DNA from: Streptomyces flavidovirens DSM 40150
Lineage (GTDB): Bacteria > Actinomycetota > Actinomycetes > Streptomycetales > Streptomycetaceae
Length of the DNA stretch: 64,000 bases
Direction: 5' to 3'
Assembly (NCBI RefSeq): GCF_000429085.1
Contig: NZ_AUBE01000003.1
Span: 62,001-126,000, forward strand
Under the pieces are notes generated by a model. The model ran no database searches, was not told the DNA's origin, and saw only the letters and a program-made list of their open reading frames with translations. Below, piece by piece: positions 55,323-63,783 of this stretch (positions within the stretch are counted from its first letter, which is position 1; every line of letters begins with the position of its first letter). The translations under genes were made by a program, and so were the position numbers.

Positions 55323-57175
55323 GCCGTCGTCCCGCCCAGCGCGTCGCGCACCTGCGTGACGGTCAGCCACTTCTGCGGGGCGAGGATCTTCGCTGTCTGC
55401 GGGGCGAAGGCGGGGGAGGAGACGACGACCTCCGCCGTCGGGCCGTCCGCGACGACCTCGCCGTCGGCGAGGATCACGACGCGGTGCGCGAGCTCCGCGG
55501 CGAGCTCGACGTCGTGCGTCGCCAGTACGATCGCGTGCCCTCGCGCGGCCAGCTCGCGCACCACGCCGACCAGGCGGGACTTCGCCGCGTAGTCCAGGCC
55601 GCGGGTCGGTTCGTCGAGGAGGAGGAGCGGGGGGCGGCCGGTGAGCACGATGGCCAGGGCCAGGGCGAGGCGCTGGCCCTCGGACAGGTCGCGCGGATGC
55701 GTGTCGTCCTGGATGCCGGGGAGCAGGTCGGCGACCAGGGCCCGGCAGGCGCCCGGTTCGGCGCCCGCGTCGCTGTCGGCCGCGGCGCACTCGGCGGCGA
55801 CGGTGTCGGCGTACAGCAGATCGCGCGGCTCCTGCGGGACCAGGCCGACCTCGCGGACCATGTCGCGGGGACGGGTGCGGTGGGGGGTACGGCCGCCGAC
55901 GGTGACGGTGCCGGAGGTGGGCTCGATCATGCCGACGAGGGCCGCGAGGAGGGTGGACTTGCCGGCGCCGTTTCGCCCCATGAGGGCGATGGTCTCGCCC
56001 GGCGACACGGTGAGGGCGACCCGGCGGAGGGCCTCGACGCGGGCGCGGCGGACACCGAGCGCGGTGACGGTGGCTACGGCGGTGGGGGTGGCTTCGGTAG
56101 TACCGGTGCCCGTGCCGGTGGCTTCGGCGGAGGGCGGCTCGGGGCGGCGGCGCCCCAGCAGGCGGGCGAGCTTTTCCCCTACCCGCCCCTTCCCGAAACT
56201 GTGGGCTCCGCCCCCGGACCCCCGGTCCTCAAACGCCGGACGGGCCGGGTCCTGCGGCGTGCCGGACGCGGTCAGCCTCTCCGGCGTTTGAGGAGCGGGG
56301 TCTGGGGCGGAGCCCCGGTTCCGGGAAGGGGCGGGGTGGGGAACGGCACCCGGCTCCGCGTCGGCCAGTCGCGTCCGCAGGTCCGTCGCCCGGCGGCGGG
56401 CGTCCCGTACCGAAAGGGGAAGCGGGGTCCAGCCCGCCAGGCGACCCAGCGCCACCACCGGCGGGTGCACGGGCGAGGCCGCCATGATGTCCGCCGGCGC
56501 ACCCATGCGCGGCGCCTCACCCGCGCCCGGCAGCAGGATCACCTGGTCCGCGTACTGCACCACCCGCTCCAGGCGGTGCTCGGCCAGCAGCACCGTCGTA
56601 CCCAGGTCGTGCACCAGGCGCTGCAACACCGCCAGCACCTCCTCCGCCGCCGCCGGGTCCAGCGCCGACGTCGGCTCGTCCAGGACCAGCACCTTCGGGT
56701 GCGGGGTGAGCACCGAGCCGATCGCCACGCGCTGCTGCTGGCCGCCGGAGAGCGTGGCGATCGGGCGGTCGCGCAGTTCCGCGAGGCCGAGCAGGTCCAG
56801 CGTCTCCTCGACCCGGCGCCGCATCACGTCCGGCGCCAGGCCGAGCGATTCCATGCCGTACGCCAGCTCGTCCTCGACGGTGTCGGTGACGAAGTGGGCG
56901 AGCGGGTCCTGGCCCACCGTCCCGACCAGATCGGCGAGTTCGCGCGGCTTGTGGGTCCGGGTGTCGCGGCCGTCGACCGTCACGCGTCCGCGCAGTGTGC
57001 CGCCCGTGAAGTGCGGGACGAGGCCGGAGACCGTGCCCAGCAGGGTCGACTTGCCGACTCCGGAAGGGCCGACGAGCAACACCAGCTCGCCCTCCGGCAC
57101 GGTGAGATCCACGCCCCGGATCACGGGCGGCGCGGCGTCGTCATAGCTGACCGACACATTCTCGAACCGGATCAC
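55319..57175 (-). CDS. Fused ECF transporter ATPase (A-A' in one chain)
   Basis: 618 residues with two complete ABC ATPase domains. Domain 1: Walker A GPSGVGKST (36-44), signature LSGGQQQR, Walker B VLVLDEPTSALD. Domain 2: Walker A GRNGAGKST (about 397-405), LSEGQRLALA, LLLLDEPTRGLD. Usually two genes (ecfA1, ecfA2). The linker of ~60 residues at 280-332 is Pro/Gly-rich and is encoded by a Streptomyces palindromic repeat (56181-56337). GTG 57175 overlaps the EcfT stop as GTGA. Powers uptake through EcfT and EcfS. Confidence 0.92.
   Translation of the reverse strand: MIRFENVSVSYDDAAPPVIRGVDLTVPEGELVLLVGPSGVGKSTLLGTVSGLVPHFTGGTLRGRVTVDGRDTRTHKPRELADLVGTVGQDPLAHFVTDTVEDELAYGMESLGLAPDVMRRRVEETLDLLGLAELRDRPIATLSGGQQQRVAIGSVLTPHPKVLVLDEPTSALDPAAAEEVLAVLQRLVHDLGTTVLLAEHRLERVVQYADQVILLPGAGEAPRMGAPADIMAASPVHPPVVALGRLAGWTPLPLSVRDARRRATDLRTRLADAEPGAVPHPAPSRNRGSAPDPAPQTPERLTASGTPQDPARPAFEDRGSGGGAHSFGKGRVGEKLARLLGRRRPEPPSAEATGTGTGTTEATPTAVATVTALGVRRARVEALRRVALTVSPGETIALMGRNGAGKSTLLAALVGMIEPTSGTVTVGGRTPHRTRPRDMVREVGLVPQEPRDLLYADTVAAECAAADSDAGAEPGACRALVADLLPGIQDDTHPRDLSEGQRLALALAIVLTGRPPLLLLDEPTRGLDYAAKSRLVGVVRELAARGHAIVLATHDVELAAELAHRVVILADGEVVADGPTAEVVVSSPAFAPQTAKILAPQKWLTVTQVRDALGGTTA
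56181..56337. repeat. Inverted copy of a Streptomyces palindromic repeat inside the EcfA gene
   Basis: Two ~59-bp arms (56181-56240 and 56280-56337) form an imperfect inverted repeat with 39 bp between. Arms contain GGCGTTTGAGGA, GGGGCGGAGCCCC and GGGAAGGGGCGGGGT. I recognise these sub-motifs from intergenic repeats of Streptomyces; here they are translated as a linker between the two ATPase domains. Confidence 0.85.
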
Positions 57176-58287
57176 TGCGGAGTCTCTTTCACTACAGGAG
57201 GTGCGGGAGCCACGAATGCCGGGAGCAGGCCGATCAGTACGGACGCCGCAGGCCAGAGCGGGAATTCGGGGGCGACGAGAGGGATCACTCCGGGGTGCAG
57301 GGCCTCCGGATCGGCCGTGGCCGCCCAGATCATCAGCGCCGCGACCGCCGCCCCCGACCCCGCCACCAGCCACGCCCGTACGCCCCACGCGTCGGGCCGG
57401 TAGCGGGTACGGACGCTGCGCCGGCCGCCGAGGCGCAGCCCCGCCAGCGCGGCGACGAGCCCCCCGGCCATGACCGGCAGACCGTACGCCGCACCTTCGG
57501 CGGCCAGCAGTCCGTACGATCCGGCGCACACCCCGAGGAGCCCGCCGAGCGTCAGCGCGGTCGTCGTGTGCCGTACGGAGGGGGGGACCCGGGCGGTGCG
57601 GCCGTAGCCGCGCGCGTCCATCGACGCGGCCACCGCCACCGACCTCTCCAGCGCGCCCTCCAGAACCGGCAGCCCGATCTGGAGCACTGCTCCCACCCCA
57701 CCCGTCGGCCGGCCGCGCAGGCGGCGGGCCGTGCGCAGCCGCACCACGTCGGCCACCATGTTCGGCGCGAACGTCATCGCGACGACGACGGCGACCCCGG
57801 CCTCGTACAGCGCGCCCGGCAGCGACTTGAGCAGCCGGGCCGGATTGGCGAGCGCGTTCGCGGCGCCCACGCAGATCAGGAGCGTGGCCAGCTTCGCCCC
57901 GTCGTACAGCGCGAAGACCAGCTGCTCGGCCGTCACGCGCCCACCGATCCGCACACCCTGCGCCCAGCCGGGCAGGGGCACTTCGGGGAGCGTGAAGAGG
58001 GTGTGGGTGCCCGGAATCGGTGAGCCGAGGAATGTCGAGAAGACGAGGCGGATGCCGATGACGAGCAGGCCGAGCTTGACGAAGGCGCCGTACGAACGCG
58101 CCCACGGCGCGTCCGTCCGCCGCGCGGCCACCACGTACCCGGCCACCCCGACCAGCATCCCGAGCAGCAGCGGATTGGTGGTCCTGGACGCGGCGGCGGC
58201 CAGGCCGAGCGCCCACAGCCACCACGCCCCGGCGTGCAGGGCGTTGCTGCGGCCGGCTTGGGGCGCGCGCAGGGTCATGGAAGTCAT
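57172..58287 (-). CDS. ECF transporter T component
   Basis: 371 residues. N-terminal helices, then a long cytoplasmic coupling region; the A-R-G motif MDARGYGR near residues 221-228 marks the EcfT coupling helix that grips the ATPase. The C-terminal part adds several more helices (GGLLGVCAGSYGLLAAEGAAYGLPVMAGG) than the usual EcfT, so it is longer than typical. ATG 58287 overlaps the upstream stop by ATGA. Transmembrane scaffold for vitamin uptake. Confidence 0.88.
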   Translation of the reverse strand: MTSMTLRAPQAGRSNALHAGAWWLWALGLAAAASRTTNPLLLGMLVGVAGYVVAARRTDAPWARSYGAFVKLGLLVIGIRLVFSTFLGSPIPGTHTLFTLPEVPLPGWAQGVRIGGRVTAEQLVFALYDGAKLATLLICVGAANALANPARLLKSLPGALYEAGVAVVVAMTFAPNMVADVVRLRTARRLRGRPTGGVGAVLQIGLPVLEGALERSVAVAASMDARGYGRTARVPPSVRHTTTALTLGGLLGVCAGSYGLLAAEGAAYGLPVMAGGLVAALAGLRLGGRRSVRTRYRPDAWGVRAWLVAGSGAAVAALMIWAATADPEALHPGVIPLVAPEFPLWPAASVLIGLLPAFVAPAPPVVKETPQ

Positions 58288-59186
58288 CCGCGGCGGCGGC
58301 GCGCCTGCCACACGCCCGCCGCGCCGAGCGCGAGCACGGCGGCGAGGCCGACGAGCAGCCCGGCGGAGGGGCCGCCGCCGCTGTCGTCGTCGGTGGTCCT
58401 GCCGGCGGTCGGGGACGCGGCGGAGCCGGTCGCGTCCTCACGGCCGGACACCTGGTCCCCGCAGCCCGTCTTCGGATAGCCGGAGATCGCGCAGAGCAGC
58501 GCCGTGCTGTTGTAGCGCAGCGGCTTCGCCACCGAGGCGAGCGCGTCGGCCGCGGTGGCGTCCGTACCGGTCCGGGCGCACGCGGTGCGCAGCGCGGGCG
58601 GCTGCTCGCCGTCCGGGGCGTCGGCCGGCATACCGGGGTCGATGACGACCGCGATCCGCTTGGCGCCGTCCTTGGCCGGCGTCCTGCCGCAGACGGCGTC
58701 GAAGGAGCCGGCCGCGTGGCGCGGCTTCGCGGAGTCCTGCGAGTCCTCACTCACCGAGAACCGGAACCCGATGACATCACCGTCGGCGGGCCTGGCAGTG
58801 GCGGGCCCCTGGGTGGCGTACGTCCACTCCCGGCCGTCGCTCTCCCAGAACGACCAGTAGCGGTAACCACCCGACGCCGCGACCCGCGCGGATGCCGCGT
58901 GTATGGATGCCGCTTGTACGGGCGTCACTTGCGCGGACGTCGCCTGTATGGATGCTGCCTGTGGGGACGCCTGCGCGGGTGTCGCCTGCGCCGATGCCAG
59001 CTGTGCGGACGCCGCCTGCGGGGGCGTCGCTTGCGCGGACGCCGCGTGTACGGATGCCGCCTCCGCGGCCGTCGCTTGCGTGGGCCCCGCCTGCGCGGGC
59101 CCCGCCGGTCCGACCAGCGCCGCGAGCGCTGCGGCGAGCGTGAGCAGTGGAGCCGTCAGGCGGGGGCGTGCGGCCGCGGTCGTCAT
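58284..59186 (-). CDS. Surface protein, SCO2322-family, DUF4430-like pattern
   Basis: 300 residues: signal peptide (LTAPLLTLAAALAALVGPAGPAQA), a 75-residue Ala/Gln/Ser/Thr linker of repeated AASxQATPxQ units, a globular domain from ~107 to 255, and a C-terminal membrane helix (GLLVGLAAVLALGAAGVW) plus Arg tail. The domain starts GGYRYWSFWESDGREWTYATQGP and then DGDVIGFRF; the W-x-Y ... DGDVIxxRF pattern is that of DUF4430, the beta domain of transcobalamin/intrinsic factor. Coupled by ATGA on both sides. Probably captures or orients cobalamin at the cell surface; inference. Confidence 0.75.
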   Translation of the reverse strand: MTTAAARPRLTAPLLTLAAALAALVGPAGPAQAGPTQATAAEAASVHAASAQATPPQAASAQLASAQATPAQASPQAASIQATSAQVTPVQAASIHAASARVAASGGYRYWSFWESDGREWTYATQGPATARPADGDVIGFRFSVSEDSQDSAKPRHAAGSFDAVCGRTPAKDGAKRIAVVIDPGMPADAPDGEQPPALRTACARTGTDATAADALASVAKPLRYNSTALLCAISGYPKTGCGDQVSGREDATGSAASPTAGRTTDDDSGGGPSAGLLVGLAAVLALGAAGVWQARRRRG

Positions 59187-60448
59187 AGCTGCTGGTTCTT
59201 CTTCTTGCGGCCGCTGAACAGGATTCCGGCGCCGACGCTCGCGATGAAGAAGACAGCCACGATCCACCAGGTGCCGAAGCCGCCGCCGTCGTCCTTCTTC
59301 TCATCGGCGGCATCGTCGGCGGCCTCGTCCGTGGCCTTGTCGGTGGCCTCCGGCGCCGGGCCGGTCGCATTGAGCGCCTTCACCAGGTCCGCGCCGCCGA
59401 AGCTCTTCGGGTCGGTGCCGGTCGCGTTCGCGGCGAAGATGAGCTGGGCGTACGCGGCGGGGCCGTTCCCCTTCGCCCAGGCGGCCGAGTTCCTCTCCAG
59501 CCACTCCAGCGGCTTCCGCGCCTGCTCGGCGCCGCCCTGCGCGGCCAGCGCGACGACGGCGTCCGCCGTGTTACCGAAGTCGGGCTGCGCCTTCGCGTCC
59601 TCGGCGCCCGGCATGGGAGGCGTGTCGAGGTGGCCGGTCCTGGCGAGTACGCCGTCGAGGTACGCGGCGCCGTTGGCGGCGGCCTGCGCGGGCGTCAGCT
59701 TCCCCTTCACGCACGGGACGGGCTCCTGGCCGGGCTTGTCGCCGGGCTTCTTGCCCTTGGCGTCCAGCCCCTGGCCGAGCCCGCCCAGTACCCCCGCCGC
59801 CGTCGCGTCGGCGTTGGGCGCGAGCTTGCCCGCCTTGTCCGGCTGGTACGCGAACGCGCCGCCGCCCGTCTTCGCGTCACACGGGACCGAGAAGGTGACG
59901 AGCGCGTCGTACGGCGACTTCTCCTCCTGCGACTTCACCTCGGCCGGCTTCTCGCCCGCCGCGGCCAGCGCGCCGATGACGACCGAGGTGGAGTTGGCGT
60001 CGCTCGGGCTGCCGGGGTTGTAGCCCCAGCCGCCGTCCTGGTTCTGCGCACCCTTCAGCCAGCGCACGCCCTTCTTCACCGCGGCGTCCTGCCCGCCGAG
60101 CGCGCTCAGCGCCTGCACGGCGGCGGCGGTGGCGTTGCTGTCCGTCATGGTCTTCGACGTGCACGGCTCGGCGGCGTCGGCGCGGAAGGACGCGAAGCCG
60201 CCGCTGTCACACTGCTGGCCGACCAGCCAGTTCACGGCCTTCGCGGCGGGCTTGACGCCCACCGTGTCCTGGGCGAGGAGGGCAAGCGACTGCCGCCAGA
60301 CACCGTCGTACGTCGGGTCCGACTCGCCGTAGAGCCCCGAGGGAATCACGGGCTTGGGGGACGGCGCGGCGACGGCGGTCGTGGCGATGGCCGCGCAGAG
60401 TACGGCAGAAGCTGCGAGCACGGTGGCTGCGCTGCGGCGAAGGGTCAT
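59183..60448 (-). CDS. Surface-anchored alpha-barrel protein (prenyltransferase/squalene-oxidase repeat), intrinsic-factor-like
   Basis: 421 residues. Signal peptide (SAATVLAASAVLCAAIATTAVAAP), then helical repeats of the alpha6-alpha6 barrel type: VKKGVRWLKGAQNQDGGWGYNPGSP (QW-like QNQDGGWG), ATAAGVLGGLGQGLDAKGKK, NTADAVVALAAQGGAEQARKPLEWLERN. A Glu/Asp/Lys-rich stalk, a membrane helix (WWIVAVFFIASVGAGILF) and SGRKKKNQQL end it. This is the fold of the N-terminal cobalamin-binding domain of intrinsic factor. First gene after the cobalamin riboswitch; ATG 60448. Confidence 0.78.
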   Translation of the reverse strand: MTLRRSAATVLAASAVLCAAIATTAVAAPSPKPVIPSGLYGESDPTYDGVWRQSLALLAQDTVGVKPAAKAVNWLVGQQCDSGGFASFRADAAEPCTSKTMTDSNATAAAVQALSALGGQDAAVKKGVRWLKGAQNQDGGWGYNPGSPSDANSTSVVIGALAAAGEKPAEVKSQEEKSPYDALVTFSVPCDAKTGGGAFAYQPDKAGKLAPNADATAAGVLGGLGQGLDAKGKKPGDKPGQEPVPCVKGKLTPAQAAANGAAYLDGVLARTGHLDTPPMPGAEDAKAQPDFGNTADAVVALAAQGGAEQARKPLEWLERNSAAWAKGNGPAAYAQLIFAANATGTDPKSFGGADLVKALNATGPAPEATDKATDEAADDAADEKKDDGGGFGTWWIVAVFFIASVGAGILFSGRKKKNQQL

Positions 60449-60499
60449 GACGGGCGGGGGCCTCTCCTGCTGAGGAGCCGGGCCCGGGCACGCGAAAAC

Positions 60500-60690
60500 C
60501 ACGCACCAGGCTCCGGTTCCGTATACCTCGACGGTGCCGAGCCAGTGGTCATGCCGGACCGGGCATTCCGACTCACCGCCTGGTAGGGGCGGATCACGGC
60601 TGCGGGGTCAGTGCCGGATTCGCACCGGCTTCCCCCAGAACGGCATGATGACGACTCGCACACTGTACCGGCCCCTATCAGGCGCCCCCG
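60500..60690 (-). ncRNA. Cobalamin (AdoCbl) riboswitch
   Basis: On the minus strand 60632-60594 carries the conserved core of cobalamin riboswitches: GAAGCCGGTGCGAATCCGGC then ACTGACCCCGCAGCCGTGA, matching GGTGNNAATCC...CTGNCCCCGCNRCYGT. Downstream GAGTCGGAATGCC corresponds to the second conserved region. The region ends about 50 bp before the alpha-barrel gene ATG. It should switch the operon off when cobalamin is plentiful. Ends are approximate. Confidence 0.9.
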
Positions 60691-60706
60691 GTGGTGGTCC
60701 GCGTCT

Positions 60707-61744
60707 TCACACAGCGACGTACGTGACCGGGTCGCCGCCCGGCACCGCTTCCGCGTGGCCCAGCTTCACCAGGCGGCGCAGGTGTGCCTCCGCCTCGGAG
60801 ACGGCGATGTTCCTCGACCCGTACGGGATCCGGTCCCAGGGCCGGTTCCACTCCATGCGTTCGGCGAGCTGCCAGGGGGTGAGCGGGGTGGCGAGCAGGG
60901 CTCGGAGGCCGCTGAGGCGGTCCTCGTGGTGGCCGAGGAGTTCCCGCACGCGGGCGGGGGCGTCGGTGAACGGGTGCTGGTGGGCCGGGAGGACCTCGGC
61001 CGGGGCGAGGCGTGCGACGCGTTCGAGGGAGTCCAGGTAGTCGCCCAGGGGGTCGGTGACGGTGGTGTCGTCGGGGTCCTCGTACAGGCCGATGTGCGGG
61101 CTGATGCCGGGGAGCAGGTGGTCGCCGGAGAAGAGGCGGCCGTTGCCGGGGAGGTTCGCCGGGTGGGCCTCCTCCAGGTGGAGGCAGACGTGGCCGGGGG
61201 TGTGGCCGGGGGTCCAGATCGCGCGCAGCCGGCGGCCGGTGAGGGGGAGCAGGTCGCCGGGGACGATCTCGCGGTCGGGGAGGGCCGCCGAGAGGCCGGG
61301 CAGGGTGCGCATGCGGCCCGACTCGCGGGCAGCGCGGAGCGGGGCGAGGTGGTCGTCGGGCGCGCCGGCGGCGGTGAGCCTGGCGGTGATGTAGTCGAGC
61401 CAGGTGCCGGGCTCCGCGCCGCGGGTCCGGCGTACGACGTCGGTGTCGGCGGCGTGCATGGCAATCCACGCACCGGACGCGTCACGCACCTGCCCGGACA
61501 GGCCGTGGTGGTCGGGGTGGTGGTGCGTGATGACGACGCCGTGGATGTCGGTGACCGACGTACCGAGCGCGGCCAGACCACCGGCCAGGGTGTCCCAGGA
61601 AGCGGGGTCGTCCCACCCGGTGTCGATCAGGACCGGCCCGTCGTCGGTGTCGAGGACGTGGACCAGGGTGTGGCCGAGCGGGTTGTCCGGAATGGGAACT
61701 TCGATCGACCAGACGCCGCCGTCGTGCTCGGTCACCTGCGACAC
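60707..61744 (-). CDS. MBL-fold metallo-hydrolase
   Basis: 345 residues. Metal ligands are clear: VVITHHHPDHHGLSG (HxHxDH), a distal His in IWTPGHTPGH, Asp in LFSGDHLLPGI and His in VLPAHQHPF. The C-terminal ~80 residues form a winged-helix-like extension (LATPLTPWQLAERMEW, HLRRLVKLGHAEAV) found in LACTB2-type hydrolases. Probably a thioester or ester hydrolase. GTG 61744. Divergent from the aldehyde dehydrogenase with shared operators, and its end abuts the cobalamin riboswitch by ~17 bp. Confidence 0.88.
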   Translation of the reverse strand: MSQVTEHDGGVWSIEVPIPDNPLGHTLVHVLDTDDGPVLIDTGWDDPASWDTLAGGLAALGTSVTDIHGVVITHHHPDHHGLSGQVRDASGAWIAMHAADTDVVRRTRGAEPGTWLDYITARLTAAGAPDDHLAPLRAARESGRMRTLPGLSAALPDREIVPGDLLPLTGRRLRAIWTPGHTPGHVCLHLEEAHPANLPGNGRLFSGDHLLPGISPHIGLYEDPDDTTVTDPLGDYLDSLERVARLAPAEVLPAHQHPFTDAPARVRELLGHHEDRLSGLRALLATPLTPWQLAERMEWNRPWDRIPYGSRNIAVSEAEAHLRRLVKLGHAEAVPGGDPVTYVAV

Positions 61745-61772
61745 GGGCCGTCCCCATTCCTTCGTCCACGAC

Positions 61773-61858
61773 TAGAACTCGTTCCAATGGTCGCCCAAGC
61801 CGACTTCTTTGCAAAGGGGCGGTCCATGGACTCCACCGACTGGAACTGGTACTAGTTC
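61773..61858. promoter_or_regulatory. KstR-like operators between MBL and aldehyde dehydrogenase genes
   Basis: 61773-61786 is TAGAACTCGTTCCA, an exact fit to the KstR consensus TNNAACNNGTTNNA. 61843-61858 is GAACTGGTACTAGTTC, a near palindrome whose reverse strand begins AGAACTAGTACC. They share AGAAC-N2-GT with the sites at 52317-52453. The spacing places them over both divergent promoters. Confidence 0.6.
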
Positions 61859-61922
61859 TGATACATCGTCAGAAAACTGCAGGCGGGCGTCGGCCCGTGC
61901 GAGCCGTGGGAGGCAGGCAGTC

Positions 61923-63395
61923 ATGACCGAGCTCGTGGAGCACCGGAAGCTGTACATCGGCGGCGAGTTGACCGACCCGCTGGGCACCGACGTCATCGAG
62001 GTCGTCTCGCCGCACACCGAGCAGGTCATCGGCCGCGTGCCGCACGCGTCCCGCGCCGACGTCGACCGCGCGGTGGCGGTGGCGCGCACGGCGTTCGACG
62101 AAGGGCCCTGGCCCCGGATGACGCTCGACGAGCGGATCGCCGTCGTCACGCGGATCAAGGACGCGATCGCCGTACGCCACGAGGAGATCGCCCGCAGCAT
62201 CACGTGCGAGAACGGGACGCCGTACACCGCGAGCGTCATGATGCAGGCGCTGGCCGCGATGATGGTGTGGGACGCCACCATCGCCGTCGCGCGCGACTTC
62301 CCGTACGAGGAGCGGCGGACCGGCGTGCTCGGGCCGATTCTGGTACGCCGGGAGCCGGCCGGGGTGGTCGCGGCCGTCGTGCCGTGGAACGTCCCGCAGT
62401 TCACGGCGGCGGCCAAGCTCGCCCCCGCGCTGCTGGCGGGGTGCACGGCCGTGCTCAAGGTGTCGCCGGAGACACCGCTCGACGCGTACATCCTGGCCGA
62501 CATAGCCACCGAGGCCGGACTGCCGCAGGGCGTCCTGTCGATCATCCCGGCCGACCGTGAGGTCAGCGAGTACCTCGTCGGGCATCCCGGCGTCGACAAG
62601 GTGTCGTTCACCGGCTCCGTCGCCGCGGGCAAGCGCGTCATGGAGGTCGCCGCGCGCAATCTCACCCGCGTGACCCTGGAGCTGGGCGGCAAGTCGGCGG
62701 CGGTGATCCTCCCGGACGCGGACCTCACCACGACCGTCGCCGGCATCGCCCCCTTCGCCTGGATGCTCAACGGTCAGGCGTGCGTGGCCCAGACCCGCAT
62801 CCTCGCCCCCCGCTCGCGCTACGACGAGTTCGCGGACGCCTTCGCCGCCGCGGCCGGCGCGCTCAGGGTCGGCGACCCCCTCGACCCGGCCACCGAGGTC
62901 GGCCCCCTCGTCGCCAAGCGCCAGCAGCAGCGCTCCCTGGACTACATCAGGATCGGCCAGGAGGAAGGCGCGAAGATCCTCACCGGCGGCGGACGCCCGG
63001 CGGGCATGGAGCGTGGCTGGTACGTCGAGCCGACGCTCTTCGGCGGCGTCGACAACGCGATGCGGATCGCCCGCGAGGAGATCTTCGGCCCGGTCGTCTG
63101 TCTCCTCCCGTACGACGACGAAGGCGACGCGGTGCGGATCGCCAATGACTCCGACTACGGGCTCAGCGGCAGCGTATGGACCGCGGACACCGACCACGGC
63201 ATCGACATCGCCCGCCGGGTCAGGACCGGAACGTACTCCGTGAACACCTTCAGCATCGACATGCTCGGGCCGTTCGGCGGCTACAAGAACTCCGGCCTGG
63301 GCCGGGAGTTCGGCCCTGAGGGATACGGCGAGTACCTGGAGCACAAGATGATCCACCTCCCCGCCACGTACACACCGGCGGACGGGGAGGCCTGA
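61923..63395 (+). CDS. Aldehyde dehydrogenase
   Basis: 490 residues, NAD(P)-dependent ALDH superfamily. Catalytic Cys287 in NGQACVAQTRI, general base Glu253 in TLELGGKSA, and Rossmann/oxyanion strings VVPWNVPQFTAA (Asn), VSFTGSVAAGK. Oxidises an aldehyde to the acid. ATG 61923 with GGGAGG upstream. Its stop shares a base with the ferredoxin ATG (TGATG). Given the KstR-like site upstream and CYP125-like P450 9 kb away, a side-chain aldehyde from P450 oxidation is a plausible substrate. Confidence 0.93.
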   Translation: MTELVEHRKLYIGGELTDPLGTDVIEVVSPHTEQVIGRVPHASRADVDRAVAVARTAFDEGPWPRMTLDERIAVVTRIKDAIAVRHEEIARSITCENGTPYTASVMMQALAAMMVWDATIAVARDFPYEERRTGVLGPILVRREPAGVVAAVVPWNVPQFTAAAKLAPALLAGCTAVLKVSPETPLDAYILADIATEAGLPQGVLSIIPADREVSEYLVGHPGVDKVSFTGSVAAGKRVMEVAARNLTRVTLELGGKSAAVILPDADLTTTVAGIAPFAWMLNGQACVAQTRILAPRSRYDEFADAFAAAAGALRVGDPLDPATEVGPLVAKRQQQRSLDYIRIGQEEGAKILTGGGRPAGMERGWYVEPTLFGGVDNAMRIAREEIFGPVVCLLPYDDEGDAVRIANDSDYGLSGSVWTADTDHGIDIARRVRTGTYSVNTFSIDMLGPFGGYKNSGLGREFGPEGYGEYLEHKMIHLPATYTPADGEA

Positions 63396-63628
63396 TGGGA
63401 GACCGCTGGCACGTCGAGGTCGACCGGCGGGTGTGCATCGGCTCCGGCATGTGCGTGAACGTCGCGCCGGGCTCCTTCGCCCTCGACTCCGCCCGCCAGG
63501 CGCACCCGTCCGCCCCCGACCTCGACGCGAACGAGAAGGTCCTGGAGGCGGCGGAGGGGTGCCCGGTCGAGGCGATCGCGATCACGCTGACCGGCGGCGG
63601 GGAGACGGTCTTCCCGCGGGACGACTGA
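63395..63628 (+). CDS. [3Fe-4S] ferredoxin, P450-type
   Basis: 77 residues. Cysteines: VCIGSGMCV supplies two (C-x5-C), EGCPVEAI the third; the middle position lacks a fourth, as in [3Fe-4S] ferredoxins such as those serving Streptomyces P450s. Electron carrier in the cytoplasm; a likely partner of the P450s in this window. Translationally coupled to the aldehyde dehydrogenase by TGATG. Confidence 0.92.
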   Translation: MGDRWHVEVDRRVCIGSGMCVNVAPGSFALDSARQAHPSAPDLDANEKVLEAAEGCPVEAIAITLTGGGETVFPRDD

Positions 63629-63699
63629 CCGGCGGGCCACCCGGCCCGATTCCGCTCTCTCGAACGGATGCGAACGGTTCTTTACCTATGCGTACCTCA

Positions 63700-63716
63700 C
63701 TGTCATGACGTGACAG
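63700..63716. promoter_or_regulatory. CTGTCA/TGACAG palindrome upstream of lanthipeptide synthetase
   Basis: CTGTCA (63700-63705) and TGACAG (63711-63716) separated by 5 bp, ~68 bp before the next start, look like a regulator site. The half-site equals that of the tetR/exporter operator at 449-487. Confidence 0.35.
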
Positions 63717-63783
63717 GTGTGACTGTCGCGCCCCGGCCGGTGCGTGGAAATCTCTCGGTGTCACCGCAGCCGAGGGGGGACCC

